Source of the DNA: Nitrospira sp.
GTDB taxonomy: Bacteria > Nitrospirota > Nitrospiria > Nitrospirales > Nitrospiraceae
DNA length: 36,814 bases
Assembly (NCBI GenBank): GCA_005116895.1
Contig: SWDO01000005.1
Span: 198,551-235,364, forward strand
Direction of reading: 5' to 3'
Both the position numbers and the translations under genes were made by a program. Positions 7,179-16,078 of the stretch are shown here, one piece after another (the first letter of the stretch is position 1; every line of letters begins with the position of its first letter). The notes below the pieces were generated by a model. The model saw only the letters and a program-made list of their open reading frames with translations, searched no databases and was not told the DNA's origin.

Positions 7179-8924
7179 GTGACGAAACAGAGTCACCCTT
7201 CGGTGCCCGCTGGCCCGACCGCAACAGGATTTTCACCAGGATTCGTTTCCTTGGGACTTGAAGCGCCACTTCTTACGACATTGGAAACGTTGGGCTACGA
7301 AGAACCCACCCCCATCCAACGCGAAGCGATTCCGCCGCTTCTTGCAGGCCGAGATTTGCTTGGGCAGGCAGCGACCGGCACCGGCAAAACCGCCGCGTTT
7401 GCATTGCCGATGCTGCAGTTGATCGGTCATACCGCAAAGGCCCGCCCATCAGCCCTTGTGCTCGTCCCGACCCGCGAGTTGGCGATTCAAGTCGGGGAGG
7501 CGATGCAACGGTACGGCAAGGAATTACGCATGACTGTGTTAGCGGTATATGGTGGACAGGCCATCGGTCCGCAGTTGCATGCGCTCAAGCGCGGAGTCGA
7601 TGTGATCGTCGCCACACCGGGTCGAGCGCTGGATCATATCCGCCGGGGCACGCTGAAGCTGCACGAAGTGAAGATCGTCGTATTGGACGAGGCGGATGAA
7701 ATGCTCGACATGGGGTTTGCGGACGATCTGGACGCGATCCTGACCGGAACGCCCAAGACCAAGCAGACCGCCTTATTTTCTGCGACGATGCCGCCACGGA
7801 TTCGCTCAATCGCCCACCGGCATCTCAATAATCCCGTCGAGATTACGATTGCAAAAGAACCGGTCAAGGCCGGCACAGCCCCACGTGTCCAGCAAGCGGC
7901 CTATGTGGTGATGAGACCGCATCGAGGGGCGGCGCTCGCCCGCGTGATCGACGTGATCGGCGCAAAATCAGCATTGGTCTTCTGTCGAACGAGGCTGGAA
8001 GTCGATGAAGTGACGGCGATGCTGACGGGTCGCGGCCATCGAGCCGAGGCGATCCACGGAGGCATGAACCAGGGGCAGCGTGACCGTGTGATGCAGGCAT
8101 TCAAAGGCGGGCAAACCGAGTTGCTGGTGGCGACCGATGTGGCTGCGCGCGGCCTGGATATCCCCCAAGTATCACACGTGATCAACTACGACCTCCCGTC
8201 CTCCGCTGAGGTGTACGTGCATCGGATCGGTCGGACTGGGCGGGCTGGTCGAGAAGGCATGGCTATCACGATTCTTGATCCTCGAGAACAGCGTCTGCTG
8301 CGAACGATTGAGCAGCACACGAAAGCTCAGGTCACCGTCTTGCCGGTACCCAGTGTCGCCGATCTTCGCGCCAAACAGTTGGAGCGGATCCACGCGGCCA
8401 TGGCAGAAGTCTTGCGCGATGGGAAGCTGGATGGATTTACACCCCTTGTCGATCGGCTGGCCACCTCCCACTCAGCGACCGATGTGGCGGCAGCTGCAAT
8501 CAAATTGCTAGTTCGGGCGCAGGGTGGGGATCGTCAAGAACAAGAGATTCCCGGGTTGCCTGCCAGACAGCCGGAATTCGGCCGGCCTGTCCGACAGGCC
8601 GGCCGCTATGACGACCGATCCCGCAGCCTCTCCTCTCGACCCGAACGCCGGCCGACAGGGCCACCCCGGCATGGTGGACAGCGGGAGACCGGCATGGCAC
8701 GGGTGTACATCGGCGCTGGACATGAGGCCGGTATCAGGCCAGGCGACCTTGTGGGTGCAATCGCGAACGAGGTGAAGGTCAACTCCAACGTCATCGGCGC
8801 GATCGAAATCGAAGATCGGTTTTCCATCGTTGATGTCCCGGAATCCCTCGCCGCTCGTATTATCGACCTGCTTGGCCGCGCTCGGATCAAAGGCCGGAAA
8901 GTTCCTGTACGACTGTTTCGTTAA
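7179..8924 (+). CDS. deaD: DEAD-box ATP-dependent RNA helicase with DbpA-type C-terminal RNA-binding domain (DeaD/CsdA-like)
   Basis: 581 residues. All helicase motifs are present: Q motif (GYEEPTPIQREAIPPLLAG), Walker A (AATGTGKTAAFALP), PTRELA, TPGRALDH, DEAD, SAT, then LVFCRTR, ATDVAARGLD and HRIGRTGR. A charged, Arg/Pro-rich linker (about residues 455-500) leads to a DbpA-like RRM domain (about 505-581, ARVYIGAGHEAGIRPGDLVG ... VPVRLFR). Such proteins unwind structured RNA during ribosome assembly and mRNA decay, and are often cold-induced. The GTG start at 7179 has AAAGG upstream with a spacing of about 11 nt. A 27-nt perfect palindrome lies in the linker-coding part. Family call is firm; the gene symbol is by similarity to DeaD rather than proof of orthology. 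Confidence 0.93.
   Translation: MTKQSHPSVPAGPTATGFSPGFVSLGLEAPLLTTLETLGYEEPTPIQREAIPPLLAGRDLLGQAATGTGKTAAFALPMLQLIGHTAKARPSALVLVPTRELAIQVGEAMQRYGKELRMTVLAVYGGQAIGPQLHALKRGVDVIVATPGRALDHIRRGTLKLHEVKIVVLDEADEMLDMGFADDLDAILTGTPKTKQTALFSATMPPRIRSIAHRHLNNPVEITIAKEPVKAGTAPRVQQAAYVVMRPHRGAALARVIDVIGAKSALVFCRTRLEVDEVTAMLTGRGHRAEAIHGGMNQGQRDRVMQAFKGGQTELLVATDVAARGLDIPQVSHVINYDLPSSAEVYVHRIGRTGRAGREGMAITILDPREQRLLRTIEQHTKAQVTVLPVPSVADLRAKQLERIHAAMAEVLRDGKLDGFTPLVDRLATSHSATDVAAAAIKLLVRAQGGDRQEQEIPGLPARQPEFGRPVRQAGRYDDRSRSLSSRPERRPTGPPRHGGQRETGMARVYIGAGHEAGIRPGDLVGAIANEVKVNSNVIGAIEIEDRFSIVDVPESLAARIIDLLGRARIKGRKVPVRLFR
8579..8605. repeat. Perfect palindrome (13-bp arms, 1-nt centre) inside the helicase gene
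   Basis: CGGCCGGCCTGTC at 8579-8591 and its exact reverse complement at 8593-8605 flank a single C. It encodes part of the low-complexity linker between the helicase core and the RNA-binding domain, where sequence constraint is weak. In mRNA it would form a very stable hairpin. Confidence 0.7.
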
Positions 8925-9095
8925 TCGCTCATGCGTGGTATCCCGCGTAAACCCTTGTCAGTTGCCCATATGGATAAACCGTAGGGAAGGATTCGAGCTC
9001 GATCACAGATCCAGCTGTTCATTGGACCTTGAGATCGCTCCTGAATAGGCACAGGTTCTGGCGTTCATTCACATCATTGCAAAGGAGAGTTACCG

Positions 9096-9371
9096 ATGCC
9101 TCTGTCATTTCTGACATGGTTATCGTTGGGTGTGGTCCTGTTTCTTGCTCCATCGTTCACGCGTGCAGGCGAGACCGCTGCAACCATGGAAGCTGTAAAA
9201 GGTGAAGTAAAAGCGACGACAGAAGAAGCCAAGGGTGAAGCCAAAGCCAAGGTAGAAGAAGCCCAGGGCAACAAGATGAAAGCCATGGGCGAGCGCGCGA
9301 AAGGCACAATGAAGGCCGCCGGCGAACGTGCCAAGGGTAAAGTGAAGGAACTGAAGGCCAAGACGGAGTAG
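9096..9371 (+). CDS. Exported Lys/Glu/Ala-rich repeat protein (LEA- or apolipoprotein-like)
   Basis: 91 residues. AAAGGAGAG lies about 7 nt before the ATG. A signal peptide (about residues 1-24, ending THR-ALA-GLY region FTRAG) is followed by about 65 residues composed almost wholly of K, E, A, G, M and T in repeats such as VKGEVKATTEEAKGEAKAKVEE and MGERAKGTMKAAGERAKGKV. The roughly 11-residue period (xxAKGxxKxxx) predicts a long amphipathic helix like those of LEA stress proteins. No enzymatic motif is present. A role in desiccation or membrane protection is only an analogy. Confidence 0.75.
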   Translation: MPLSFLTWLSLGVVLFLAPSFTRAGETAATMEAVKGEVKATTEEAKGEAKAKVEEAQGNKMKAMGERAKGTMKAAGERAKGKVKELKAKTE

Positions 9372-9401
9372 TATCCGGTCAAGTTCCTGTACCCACCTCA
9401 G

Positions 9402-9431
9402 TCGGCAGGTAGACCTGGAGCTGCCTGCCGA
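9402..9431 (+). terminator. Possible terminator hairpin after the LEA-like gene
   Basis: TCGGCAGG (9402-9409) and CCTGCCGA (9424-9431) are exact 8-bp inverted arms with a 14-nt loop, 31 bp after the stop codon. No T run follows, so it may be a mRNA-stabilising end or a factor-assisted stop rather than an intrinsic terminator. Confidence 0.3.
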
Positions 9432-9798
9432 GAACCATCTCCGTCCACCTTCGCTTCAATCCACGATTCTCGGCACCTGGAGGATCTACAAGTCACTGCC
9501 GGAGGTCGCTATCACGACACTATCCGCTTTTGCGGCGACCTACTCAGCAGCGAGTGTAGTGATTGGCTCATTAGCCGTTCACTGTTCCTATGGCAGCGTC
9601 GATGTGTTCACCGACGACCAGAGCCTGGTCGGTGAGCGCATCGGGATTGAGCGCATAGTAGAGCTGGGTTCGGTCTTAGGTCGAGATGCCATCTTTGCCT
9701 TACTTCAAAACATTCTCTGTCTTTGGTATGCTTTACGACAAGGTGTGCAATGTGTTCTCCCATGGAGAACAAGAAAACCGGTCGTCTTGGAGGTGAAG
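9432..9798. other. Intergenic region upstream of the DUF1232 gene
   Basis: 367 bp without a gene I can support. An open frame continues upstream from the DUF1232 start to 9559, but that extension has no ribosome site and no family resemblance. The only structure seen is the inverted repeat at 9753-9771. Confidence 0.4.
9753..9771. promoter_or_regulatory. Inverted repeat upstream of the DUF1232 gene
   Basis: TGTTCTCC and GGAGAACA (8-bp exact arms) flank CAT, centred 37 bp before the ATG at 9799. The position and symmetry suit a dimeric repressor operator or a leader hairpin. No regulator gene is adjacent, so neither reading can be preferred. Confidence 0.4.
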
Positions 9799-10104
9799 AT
9801 GAAAATGTCCACGAGATTCTTTGAGATGCTCCGCATGATCGGGCGTCTCCGGTCTGATCTACCCCTGTTGGGTCGTCTTCTCAAAGCTTGGAAGGATGGT
9901 AGCTATCGAGGGCTCTCCGTGCGCACACTTGCCTCGCTTGCGGGAGCCCTGCTCTACGTGGTGAGCCCGGTAGACTTGATACCAGACTTTATCCCTGGTG
10001 TTGGATTCATCGATGATGCGGCGGTGTTGGCGCTGCTGCTCCATAGCCTCGCACAGGACCTTGTGGCGTTTCGAATCTGGGAGGAACGACGCGGGAATGG
10101 GTGA
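9799..10104 (+). CDS. YkvA/DUF1232 family membrane-associated protein
   Basis: 101 residues from the ATG at 9799, preceded by TTGGAGGTG at good spacing. Residues about 45-85 carry the DUF1232 signature SPVDLIPDFIPGVGFIDDAA with hydrophobic stretches on both sides. The family is widespread and its biochemical function is not established. The frame is open to 9559, but this start matches the family's usual length and has the only good ribosome site. Confidence 0.85.
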   Translation: MKMSTRFFEMLRMIGRLRSDLPLLGRLLKAWKDGSYRGLSVRTLASLAGALLYVVSPVDLIPDFIPGVGFIDDAAVLALLLHSLAQDLVAFRIWEERRGNG

Positions 10105-10199
10105 GCACACTGACAGAACTGTGAGCCGATGGAATGCGTTGTTTATTAAACCTCTCGGAGTAAGACCTCAAGCGATTAGTGAATGATGCCACGCTTGAA

Positions 10200-12719
10200 T
10201 TAGCTGCGCCGCTTCGCCTTTGCCGTCGGCACGGCATTCAGCGGATCTTCAGGCCAGTGATGCTTTGGATACCGACCACGTAGTTCCTTCCGAACATCGT
10301 GATACGATCGCTTCCAGAAGCCGCCTAAGTCTTGTGTGACCTGCACGGGGCGCTTGGCGGGTGAGAGAAGGTGCAACATCAACGGAATTTTCCCGCCTGC
10401 GACACGCGGTGTGTCCTTGCATCCGAACATCTCTTGTAAGCGCACCTCCAACACCGGACACTCAGTTTGCTCATAGTCGATAGGGACCCGAGAACCACTT
10501 GGAACAGTGATGTGGGTTGGTGCAAGACGGTCAAGGCGACGCAGTTGTTCGTGCGTCAACATGGCATGCAGCGGTACGGTCAGATCCAACCGTTTGACCC
10601 GATCAAGAGTGGTGATATTTGCCACGTACGGCCCAAGCCACTGGTCCAAGGTCTGAAGCAACGCTTCATCGGAAAGATCAGGCCATTCTGCCTGAGGATC
10701 ATCAATCCGTCGCAGCCACATCACGCGAGCACGCCACTGCTTGAGCAAAGAACTGAATGACAGCACCTCAAGTCCAGCTTTATGAATAGCCTGTAAGAGT
10801 ATAAATGTTATTTTACTTTCATCTGGCGATGAGACTGCCTCCTCTACAAGAATCATCGCTCCAAGTCGTTGTCGGCGTAAGGCTCGAACAGCACCGCTCC
10901 GCTCATCCCAATAGACCAACTCTTCGGTGAGCACCTGGTCACGGTACAAAGATTCAATGGCTTCGCACGTGATCGGAGCTGCGAGGTGAATATCGGCCCA
11001 CTGGCCTCCTCCATCCAAGTCCGCGATGACAAGGAAGGGTTCCGTCGCGATGGGATCAGGTCTTCTGAACCGCACACCTCGCCCATTCACAAGTCGGTAA
11101 CTGGCAATCTCACCAGGTTGCCTCTGCGCGATCCGATCAGGATAGGCCAGTGCGAGCAACAGACCAGTCGCATGCGGGTGATCATATCCGTCGCCATTGG
11201 GCTTTCCCGACAGCCTCTTGAGCTGTCGTCGCCAGAGTTGAGCTGTTCGCCTCACGCGTTCGAGTGCGGTTCGATTGACGGCCTGGCTGCCGGAATCATA
11301 TTCACCCTGAAGCACATCCAGCCTGACACGCACATCCACATTCTGGTTTGCCGACGATCCGAGCAGAACGTCACGTTCACTCAACAGCGCCGCCACCTCG
11401 CAGGCCTGATCGGCAAGCCTCAGTGGAATGGCGCTGATCAACATATGCGCCAAGCGGGGATGCAGCGGAAGCTCGGTCATGTGCCGTCCATGATCTGTTA
11501 GGCGCCCGCTAGCTGAGAAGGCGCCAAGCTGGATGAGTAAATCTTTGGCCTGGGCGACCGCTCCAGCCGGCGGCGGAGTGAGCCATGACAATTCGTCCGG
11601 ACCCTGCGCGCCCCACTGGGCGAGATCCAACATCAGCGAGGCTAAGTCTGCCTCGAGAATTTCCGGTGGACGATGGACTGCAAGTGAGGCCTGCTCCTTT
11701 TCGGTCCACAGTCGGTAACAGATGCCTGGTTCAAGGCGCCCCGCTCTGCCACGGCGTTGCTCAGCAGAATCTCGCGTGACGCGAATGGTCTCCAACCGAG
11801 TCAGCCCGGAGCGAGGATCGAACCGAGGAATGCGGAGCCAGCCTCCGTCGATGACCACCCGTACCCCCTCGATGGTCAAGCTGGTTTCGGCAATCGACGT
11901 GGCAAGCACGATTTTTCGTGATCCAGGTGCGGCTGGTCGAATCGCCGCGTCTTGCATGGCTTGTGGAAGCTCACCGTGTAACGGTGCGATCTGTATCGAG
12001 GGCCCCAGTTTGGACTCCAACAGTGTCCGCTCGACCCGGCGGATATCAGCCATTCCCGGAAGAAAAACCAACACGCTGCCGTCATCGTGCATCAGGGATC
12101 GTCGGATATGTTGCACGACGGCAAGATCAAGTCGTCCGGAGACCGGCTGATCGAGGTATCGGGTTTCGACGGGAAACAGCCGACCCTCGCAGGTAATCAG
12201 CCGCGCATGTCCCATCAGCTCGCTGACCGGGCCGCAGTTGAGGGTCGCCGACATCACCAAAAGACGAAGGTCAGGGCGAAAGAGACGTTGAGTTTGAAGA
12301 CAGAGGGCAAGTCCCAGGTCGGCTTGCAGACTTCGTTCGTGAAATTCATCGAACACCACTATGCCATAGGCATCCAACGACGGATCATCTTGGAGCAGCC
12401 GCGTCAGGACTCCCTCGGTGACGACTTCGAGCCTCGTTCTTGACCCGATCTTGGTGTCAAATCGCATCCGATAGCCGATGGTTTCCCCGACAGCCTCGTG
12501 CAGCTGGTCGGCCATCCGGTGAGCGGCAGCTCGTGCAGCAAGCCGCCGTGGCTCCAGCATCAGAATTTTCCTGTTCGATAACCAAGGCGACTCGATGAGT
12601 GCGAGTGGAACGTGAGTGGTTTTCCCGGCGCCGGGAGGGGCCGTGAGCAGCACATTGGGACCGTCGTTCAACGCTTCACGGATTGATGGCAGGACATCTA
12701 CTATTGGAAGTGTGGGCAT
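10200..12719 (-). CDS. hrpB: ATP-dependent RNA helicase HrpB
   Basis: 839 residues from the ATG at 12719-12717 (MPTLPIVDVLPSIREALNDG). A DEAH/DExH helicase core is seen: Walker A APPGAGKTTHVPLAL, DEFHER in the DEAH position, SATLNCGPV, LVFLPG, TSIAETSLTIEGV and QRRGRAGR. A helicase-associated domain and an HrpB C-terminal domain follow (HITVPSGSRVPIDYE ... GGFWKRSYHDVRKELRGRYP). Length agrees with the family (about 800-850). The open frame extends to a TTG at 12761, but the alignment of the usual HrpB N-terminus favours 12719; neither has a clear ribosome site. HrpB proteins are RNA helicases of poorly known substrate. It stands alone on the minus strand between plus-strand genes. Confidence 0.93.
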   Translation of the reverse strand: MPTLPIVDVLPSIREALNDGPNVLLTAPPGAGKTTHVPLALIESPWLSNRKILMLEPRRLAARAAAHRMADQLHEAVGETIGYRMRFDTKIGSRTRLEVVTEGVLTRLLQDDPSLDAYGIVVFDEFHERSLQADLGLALCLQTQRLFRPDLRLLVMSATLNCGPVSELMGHARLITCEGRLFPVETRYLDQPVSGRLDLAVVQHIRRSLMHDDGSVLVFLPGMADIRRVERTLLESKLGPSIQIAPLHGELPQAMQDAAIRPAAPGSRKIVLATSIAETSLTIEGVRVVIDGGWLRIPRFDPRSGLTRLETIRVTRDSAEQRRGRAGRLEPGICYRLWTEKEQASLAVHRPPEILEADLASLMLDLAQWGAQGPDELSWLTPPPAGAVAQAKDLLIQLGAFSASGRLTDHGRHMTELPLHPRLAHMLISAIPLRLADQACEVAALLSERDVLLGSSANQNVDVRVRLDVLQGEYDSGSQAVNRTALERVRRTAQLWRRQLKRLSGKPNGDGYDHPHATGLLLALAYPDRIAQRQPGEIASYRLVNGRGVRFRRPDPIATEPFLVIADLDGGGQWADIHLAAPITCEAIESLYRDQVLTEELVYWDERSGAVRALRRQRLGAMILVEEAVSSPDESKITFILLQAIHKAGLEVLSFSSLLKQWRARVMWLRRIDDPQAEWPDLSDEALLQTLDQWLGPYVANITTLDRVKRLDLTVPLHAMLTHEQLRRLDRLAPTHITVPSGSRVPIDYEQTECPVLEVRLQEMFGCKDTPRVAGGKIPLMLHLLSPAKRPVQVTQDLGGFWKRSYHDVRKELRGRYPKHHWPEDPLNAVPTAKAKRRS

Positions 12720-12813
12720 GACGTGATAGGTTCGTACACGTGATGGAACAGACTGTACCAAAAAGTGACGAGAAGAAGGAATGCCGCAATCACGGAGCGT
12801 TCCGGGGGACCTG

Positions 12814-13011
12814 ATGCCGACCTACCGTTGGAGCACAAATGGGCCAACTCAGCCAGGCTGGTACTGGTTCCGGGGACAAGCGCATGAGGTCGATCCCTTT
12901 ATCGTGCTTGTCGATGAGGCAGGACAGTTCCAATGGCCGGACGGCGGGTTTCAGGAAGTCACGCTGGCCAAAGGTGAATGGGCTGGCCCAATCGAGGAGC
13001 CGGACGAGTAA
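12814..13011 (+). CDS. Small aromatic-rich hypothetical protein (GWYWFR motif)
   Basis: 65 residues from the ATG at 12814 (MPTYRWSTNGPTQPGWYWFR). GGGGGA lies just upstream. The protein is acidic, rich in Trp, Pro and Gly, and has the PGWYWFRG ... FIVLVDEAGQFQWPDGGF pattern of small proteins that I know only as hypothetical. The frame is open to an ATG at 12781, but the extra 11 residues look non-coding and the AAGGA there touches the start. It ends 25 bp before zwf and may be co-transcribed with it. Confidence 0.6.
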   Translation: MPTYRWSTNGPTQPGWYWFRGQAHEVDPFIVLVDEAGQFQWPDGGFQEVTLAKGEWAGPIEEPDE

Positions 13012-13036
13012 CGCGACCAGGCCTCACCAGAAAAAC

Positions 13037-14503
13037 ATGAAAGAACGAAGCGTCGAGCCGCATCTCTTCATTATTCTCGGAGCAACCGGTGATCTGACTC
13101 GGCGAAAACTGCTGCCCGCACTCTTTCACTTGCGCACCTACGGCGAGCTGGAGAAGCAGAACACGCTCATTGTCGGCGCTGCGTTGCCGGAGCTCAGTCA
13201 AGAGGCCTTCCGGTTATGGGCGTATGAAGGCCTGGGCAGTTCCGGGTCGCGTCATGCGACCGACCTTCGCCAATGGTGTGAAGATCATGTGTATTATCAT
13301 TCTCTGCGCGAAGGCAAGTTGGCGGACTACCAAGCGCTCGCCAAATATATCGCTCAGTTTGAAGTGGCGAGGAATCTGCCTCAAAACCGAATTTTCTATC
13401 TGGCGCTTCCGCCGACGATTGTCCCTGAAACCCTGGAGCTGCTCGACCAAACTGGATTGCTCAAGAGCCATGGGTGGGTGCGAGTGGTCTTTGAAAAGCC
13501 ATTCGGTCATGACTTTCACTCGGCACGCGCGCTCAATACCCGCTTACATCGCTATCTTGAGGAGTCTCAGATCTATCGCATCGATCATTATCTGGGTAAA
13601 GAGACCGTGCAGAATCTATTGGCCTTTCGCTTTGCGAACCCCATTTTTGAATCGCTCTGGAATCGCAATACGGTCGAGAGCGTCGAAATCACGGTTGCGG
13701 AAGACCTCGGGGTCGAACACCGAGGGGCTTACTACCAAGGGGCCGGCGCCTTACGCGACATGGTCCAGAACCACTTGACGCAACTCCTGACCGTCGTTGG
13801 CATGGAAGTGCCGACTTCCTTTGAATCGTCCGAGATTCAAGCGGAAAAAATAAAAGTATTGCGTTCGATTTCACCCATTCGCCCTCAGGACGTGATCTTC
13901 GGTCAATATGCGGCATGGGACGTCGCCGGCCAGCGAATTCCCGGCTATTTGGAAGAACGAGGTGTACCACCAGACTCCAAGACTGAAACCTACGTAGCGT
14001 TGAAATTGGAGATTCACAACTGGCGTTGGAGGGGAGTGCCGTTTTATTTAAGAACCGGCAAACGGCTTCCGCGCAAGATCACCCAGGTGGCCGTTACCTT
14101 CCGCTCGGCACCCATTCAAGTCTTTCGATCATTAGAACCAGGCAGTCTCAATCCCAACAAGTTGCTGATCATGCTGCAGCCGAGTGAAGGATTTTCTCTC
14201 TGCTTCTCCGTAAAATCACCCGGGCGGCCCTTCAAATTTGCCGATCGCGCATTGAGGTTCGACTATGGTCAAGCCTTCGGCGGGGAACTTCCAGAAGCCT
14301 ATGAAACACTGTTGCGCGACGTCATGATCGGCGACCAAACGTTGTTCGTGACCGCGGACTTTACGGAAACCGCCTGGCGACTCTACGACCCGCTCTTGCT
14401 CAGCCCCCGACCGGTGCATGTCTATACGGCTGGATCGTGGGGTCCACAGGAAGCCGACGCGCTTGTGGAACAGAATGGTCTGAGCTGGCAATTGGGATGG
14501 TAG
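13037..14503 (+). CDS. zwf: Glucose-6-phosphate 1-dehydrogenase
   Basis: 488 residues, the usual length. It oxidises glucose 6-phosphate to 6-phosphogluconolactone with NAD(P)+, the entry to the oxidative pentose phosphate and Entner-Doudoroff routes. Motifs: dinucleotide-binding GATGDLTRRKLLPAL (about residues 15-29), FEKPFGHD, and the active-site RIDHYLGKETVQNLLAFRFAN with its catalytic His and Lys. The C-terminal part ends in the family-typical RPVHVYTAGSWGPQEAD. The open frame reaches 12839, but only the ATG at 13037 gives the normal N-terminus (MKERSVEPHLFIILGATGDL). No strong ribosome site is visible. An MFS carrier follows after 47 bp; no pgl or gnd is nearby. Confidence 0.96.
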   Translation: MKERSVEPHLFIILGATGDLTRRKLLPALFHLRTYGELEKQNTLIVGAALPELSQEAFRLWAYEGLGSSGSRHATDLRQWCEDHVYYHSLREGKLADYQALAKYIAQFEVARNLPQNRIFYLALPPTIVPETLELLDQTGLLKSHGWVRVVFEKPFGHDFHSARALNTRLHRYLEESQIYRIDHYLGKETVQNLLAFRFANPIFESLWNRNTVESVEITVAEDLGVEHRGAYYQGAGALRDMVQNHLTQLLTVVGMEVPTSFESSEIQAEKIKVLRSISPIRPQDVIFGQYAAWDVAGQRIPGYLEERGVPPDSKTETYVALKLEIHNWRWRGVPFYLRTGKRLPRKITQVAVTFRSAPIQVFRSLEPGSLNPNKLLIMLQPSEGFSLCFSVKSPGRPFKFADRALRFDYGQAFGGELPEAYETLLRDVMIGDQTLFVTADFTETAWRLYDPLLLSPRPVHVYTAGSWGPQEADALVEQNGLSWQLGW

Positions 14504-14550
14504 GGATTCCCACACGAGTCTTCTGCCACGTCGTGATACTACGAGGGTGA

Positions 14551-16011
14551 ATGCCTGCCGAGTCCGGCATCTCGATCACCACCAACATTCCGCAACGTAT
14601 GGATCGGTTACCCTGGGCCCGCTGGCACTGGCGGGTCGTCGGGGCGCTGGGGATCACCTGGTTGCTCGATGGGCTTGAAGTCTCCATCGTAGCCTCACTC
14701 GGCCCGACACTGACCCACCCAGATGCCTTGCATCTCACACAATCAGAGGTAGGACTCACCGCCTCTGCGTACTTGGCTGGCTCGGTCCTTGGGGCCTTGG
14801 TCTTTTCCTATCTCACCGACCGTCAAGGGCGAAAAAAATGGTTCATGATCACTTTGGCGCTGTATCTTGCAGCAACGGTGCTGACAGCATTTTCGTGGGA
14901 CCTGATGAGCTTCATGTTCTTCCGGTTCTTGACCGGGGCCGGTATCGGAGGCGAATACGCCGCGATTAACTCTGCCATCGATGAATTAATTCCCGCTCGA
15001 AGCCGTGGGCATACCGATCTAGCCATCAACGGGACCTGGTGGCTCGGCTCGGCGACTGGTGCTCTGTTGACGTTGCTGTTACTGAATCCGGCCATCTTTC
15101 CTGAATCTATCGGCTGGCGGCTGTGCTTTGTGTTCGGTGCCGTGCTGGGAGTGGCGATCATCATCGTTCGGCGTGTGATTCCCGAAAGCCCACGCTGGCT
15201 GATGACTCATGGCCGGGTGCCTGAAGCGGAAGCGATTGTGTCAGAGATTGAACAAGAGGTGGAGCAGAATCAAGGAACGTCGCTGACGGAGTCCCATGGG
15301 ACGATCACAGTCCATGCCCGTCCCCACGCGACGATCGGGACCGTAGTCCGAGAACTCTTCCAATCCTATCCACGGCGGACGGTGTTGGGCATCGGACTCA
15401 TGGTCACACAATCGTTCATGTATAACGCCGTGTCGTTCACCTATCCCTTGCTGCTGACGACATACTATGCCGTACCAAGTGCCACCATCGGTCTCTATAT
15501 TCTTCCGTTTGCATTGGGTAACTTCTTAGGACCACTCCTCTTAGGACGATTATTCGACACGGTCGGTCGCAAACCCATGATCAGCCTCACCTACGGCCTA
15601 GCCGGTCTCCTCTTGTGCCTTGCGGGCTATCTGTTTTGGACAGGGGTCTTGACGCTCACTCAGCATATGATGCTCTGGTCTTTGATCTTCTTTTTTGCAT
15701 CGGCTGGGGCCAGTGCCGCGTATTTGACGGTGAGCGAAATATTTCCGATGGAGATCCGTGCCATGGCGATCGCCTTTTTCTTCATCGTGGCACAAGGGAC
15801 CGGTGTGGCGGCGCCGTGGCTCTACGGGAAGCTCATCGAAACATCGATCGCGAGCGTTTTCTATGGATATCTGCTTGGCGGAGGCATGATGCTGCTCGGG
15901 GCTGCAATTGAGTTATGGTTGGGAATCAATGCGGAAGGGCAGTCGCTCGAACAATTGGCCGCACCCTTGTCAGCGCGACCTTCTCCCAGAGATCCAACCC
16001 AGTCTGCCTGA
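14551..16011 (+). CDS. MFS transporter, sugar/metabolite porter type
   Basis: 486 residues, twelve predicted membrane helices in two halves separated by a hydrophilic loop at about residues 210-270. MFS signatures are visible: DGLEVSIV in helix 1, the loop 2-3 motif YLTDRQGRKKWF, RFLTGAGIGGEYAAINS in helix 4, PESPRWLMTHGRVPEAEAIV before the central loop, and GRLFDTVGRKPMI in the second half. PESPRWL and the GR-K motifs point to the sugar-porter or aromatic/metabolite-H+ symporter group; the substrate cannot be read from sequence. GAGGG lies 4 nt before the ATG. It follows zwf by 47 bp, so a sugar-linked substrate is plausible but not shown. Confidence 0.88.
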   Translation: MPAESGISITTNIPQRMDRLPWARWHWRVVGALGITWLLDGLEVSIVASLGPTLTHPDALHLTQSEVGLTASAYLAGSVLGALVFSYLTDRQGRKKWFMITLALYLAATVLTAFSWDLMSFMFFRFLTGAGIGGEYAAINSAIDELIPARSRGHTDLAINGTWWLGSATGALLTLLLLNPAIFPESIGWRLCFVFGAVLGVAIIIVRRVIPESPRWLMTHGRVPEAEAIVSEIEQEVEQNQGTSLTESHGTITVHARPHATIGTVVRELFQSYPRRTVLGIGLMVTQSFMYNAVSFTYPLLLTTYYAVPSATIGLYILPFALGNFLGPLLLGRLFDTVGRKPMISLTYGLAGLLLCLAGYLFWTGVLTLTQHMMLWSLIFFFASAGASAAYLTVSEIFPMEIRAMAIAFFFIVAQGTGVAAPWLYGKLIETSIASVFYGYLLGGGMMLLGAAIELWLGINAEGQSLEQLAAPLSARPSPRDPTQSA

Positions 16012-16078
16012 CCAGCTGTGTGTGCATCGACTCCACGCACCGGGATGGTCGGTTCGGATAGCTGCCGTGAGATCACTG

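Noticed and set aside
9559..9798. 80-codon N-terminal extension of the DUF1232 protein
   Set aside because: No ribosome site or family similarity; the ATG at 9799 has a strong ribosome site and the usual length.
12839..13036. 66-codon N-terminal extension of zwf
   Set aside because: It overlaps the small WYW-motif gene in another frame, and the ATG at 13037 gives the standard G6PDH N-terminus.
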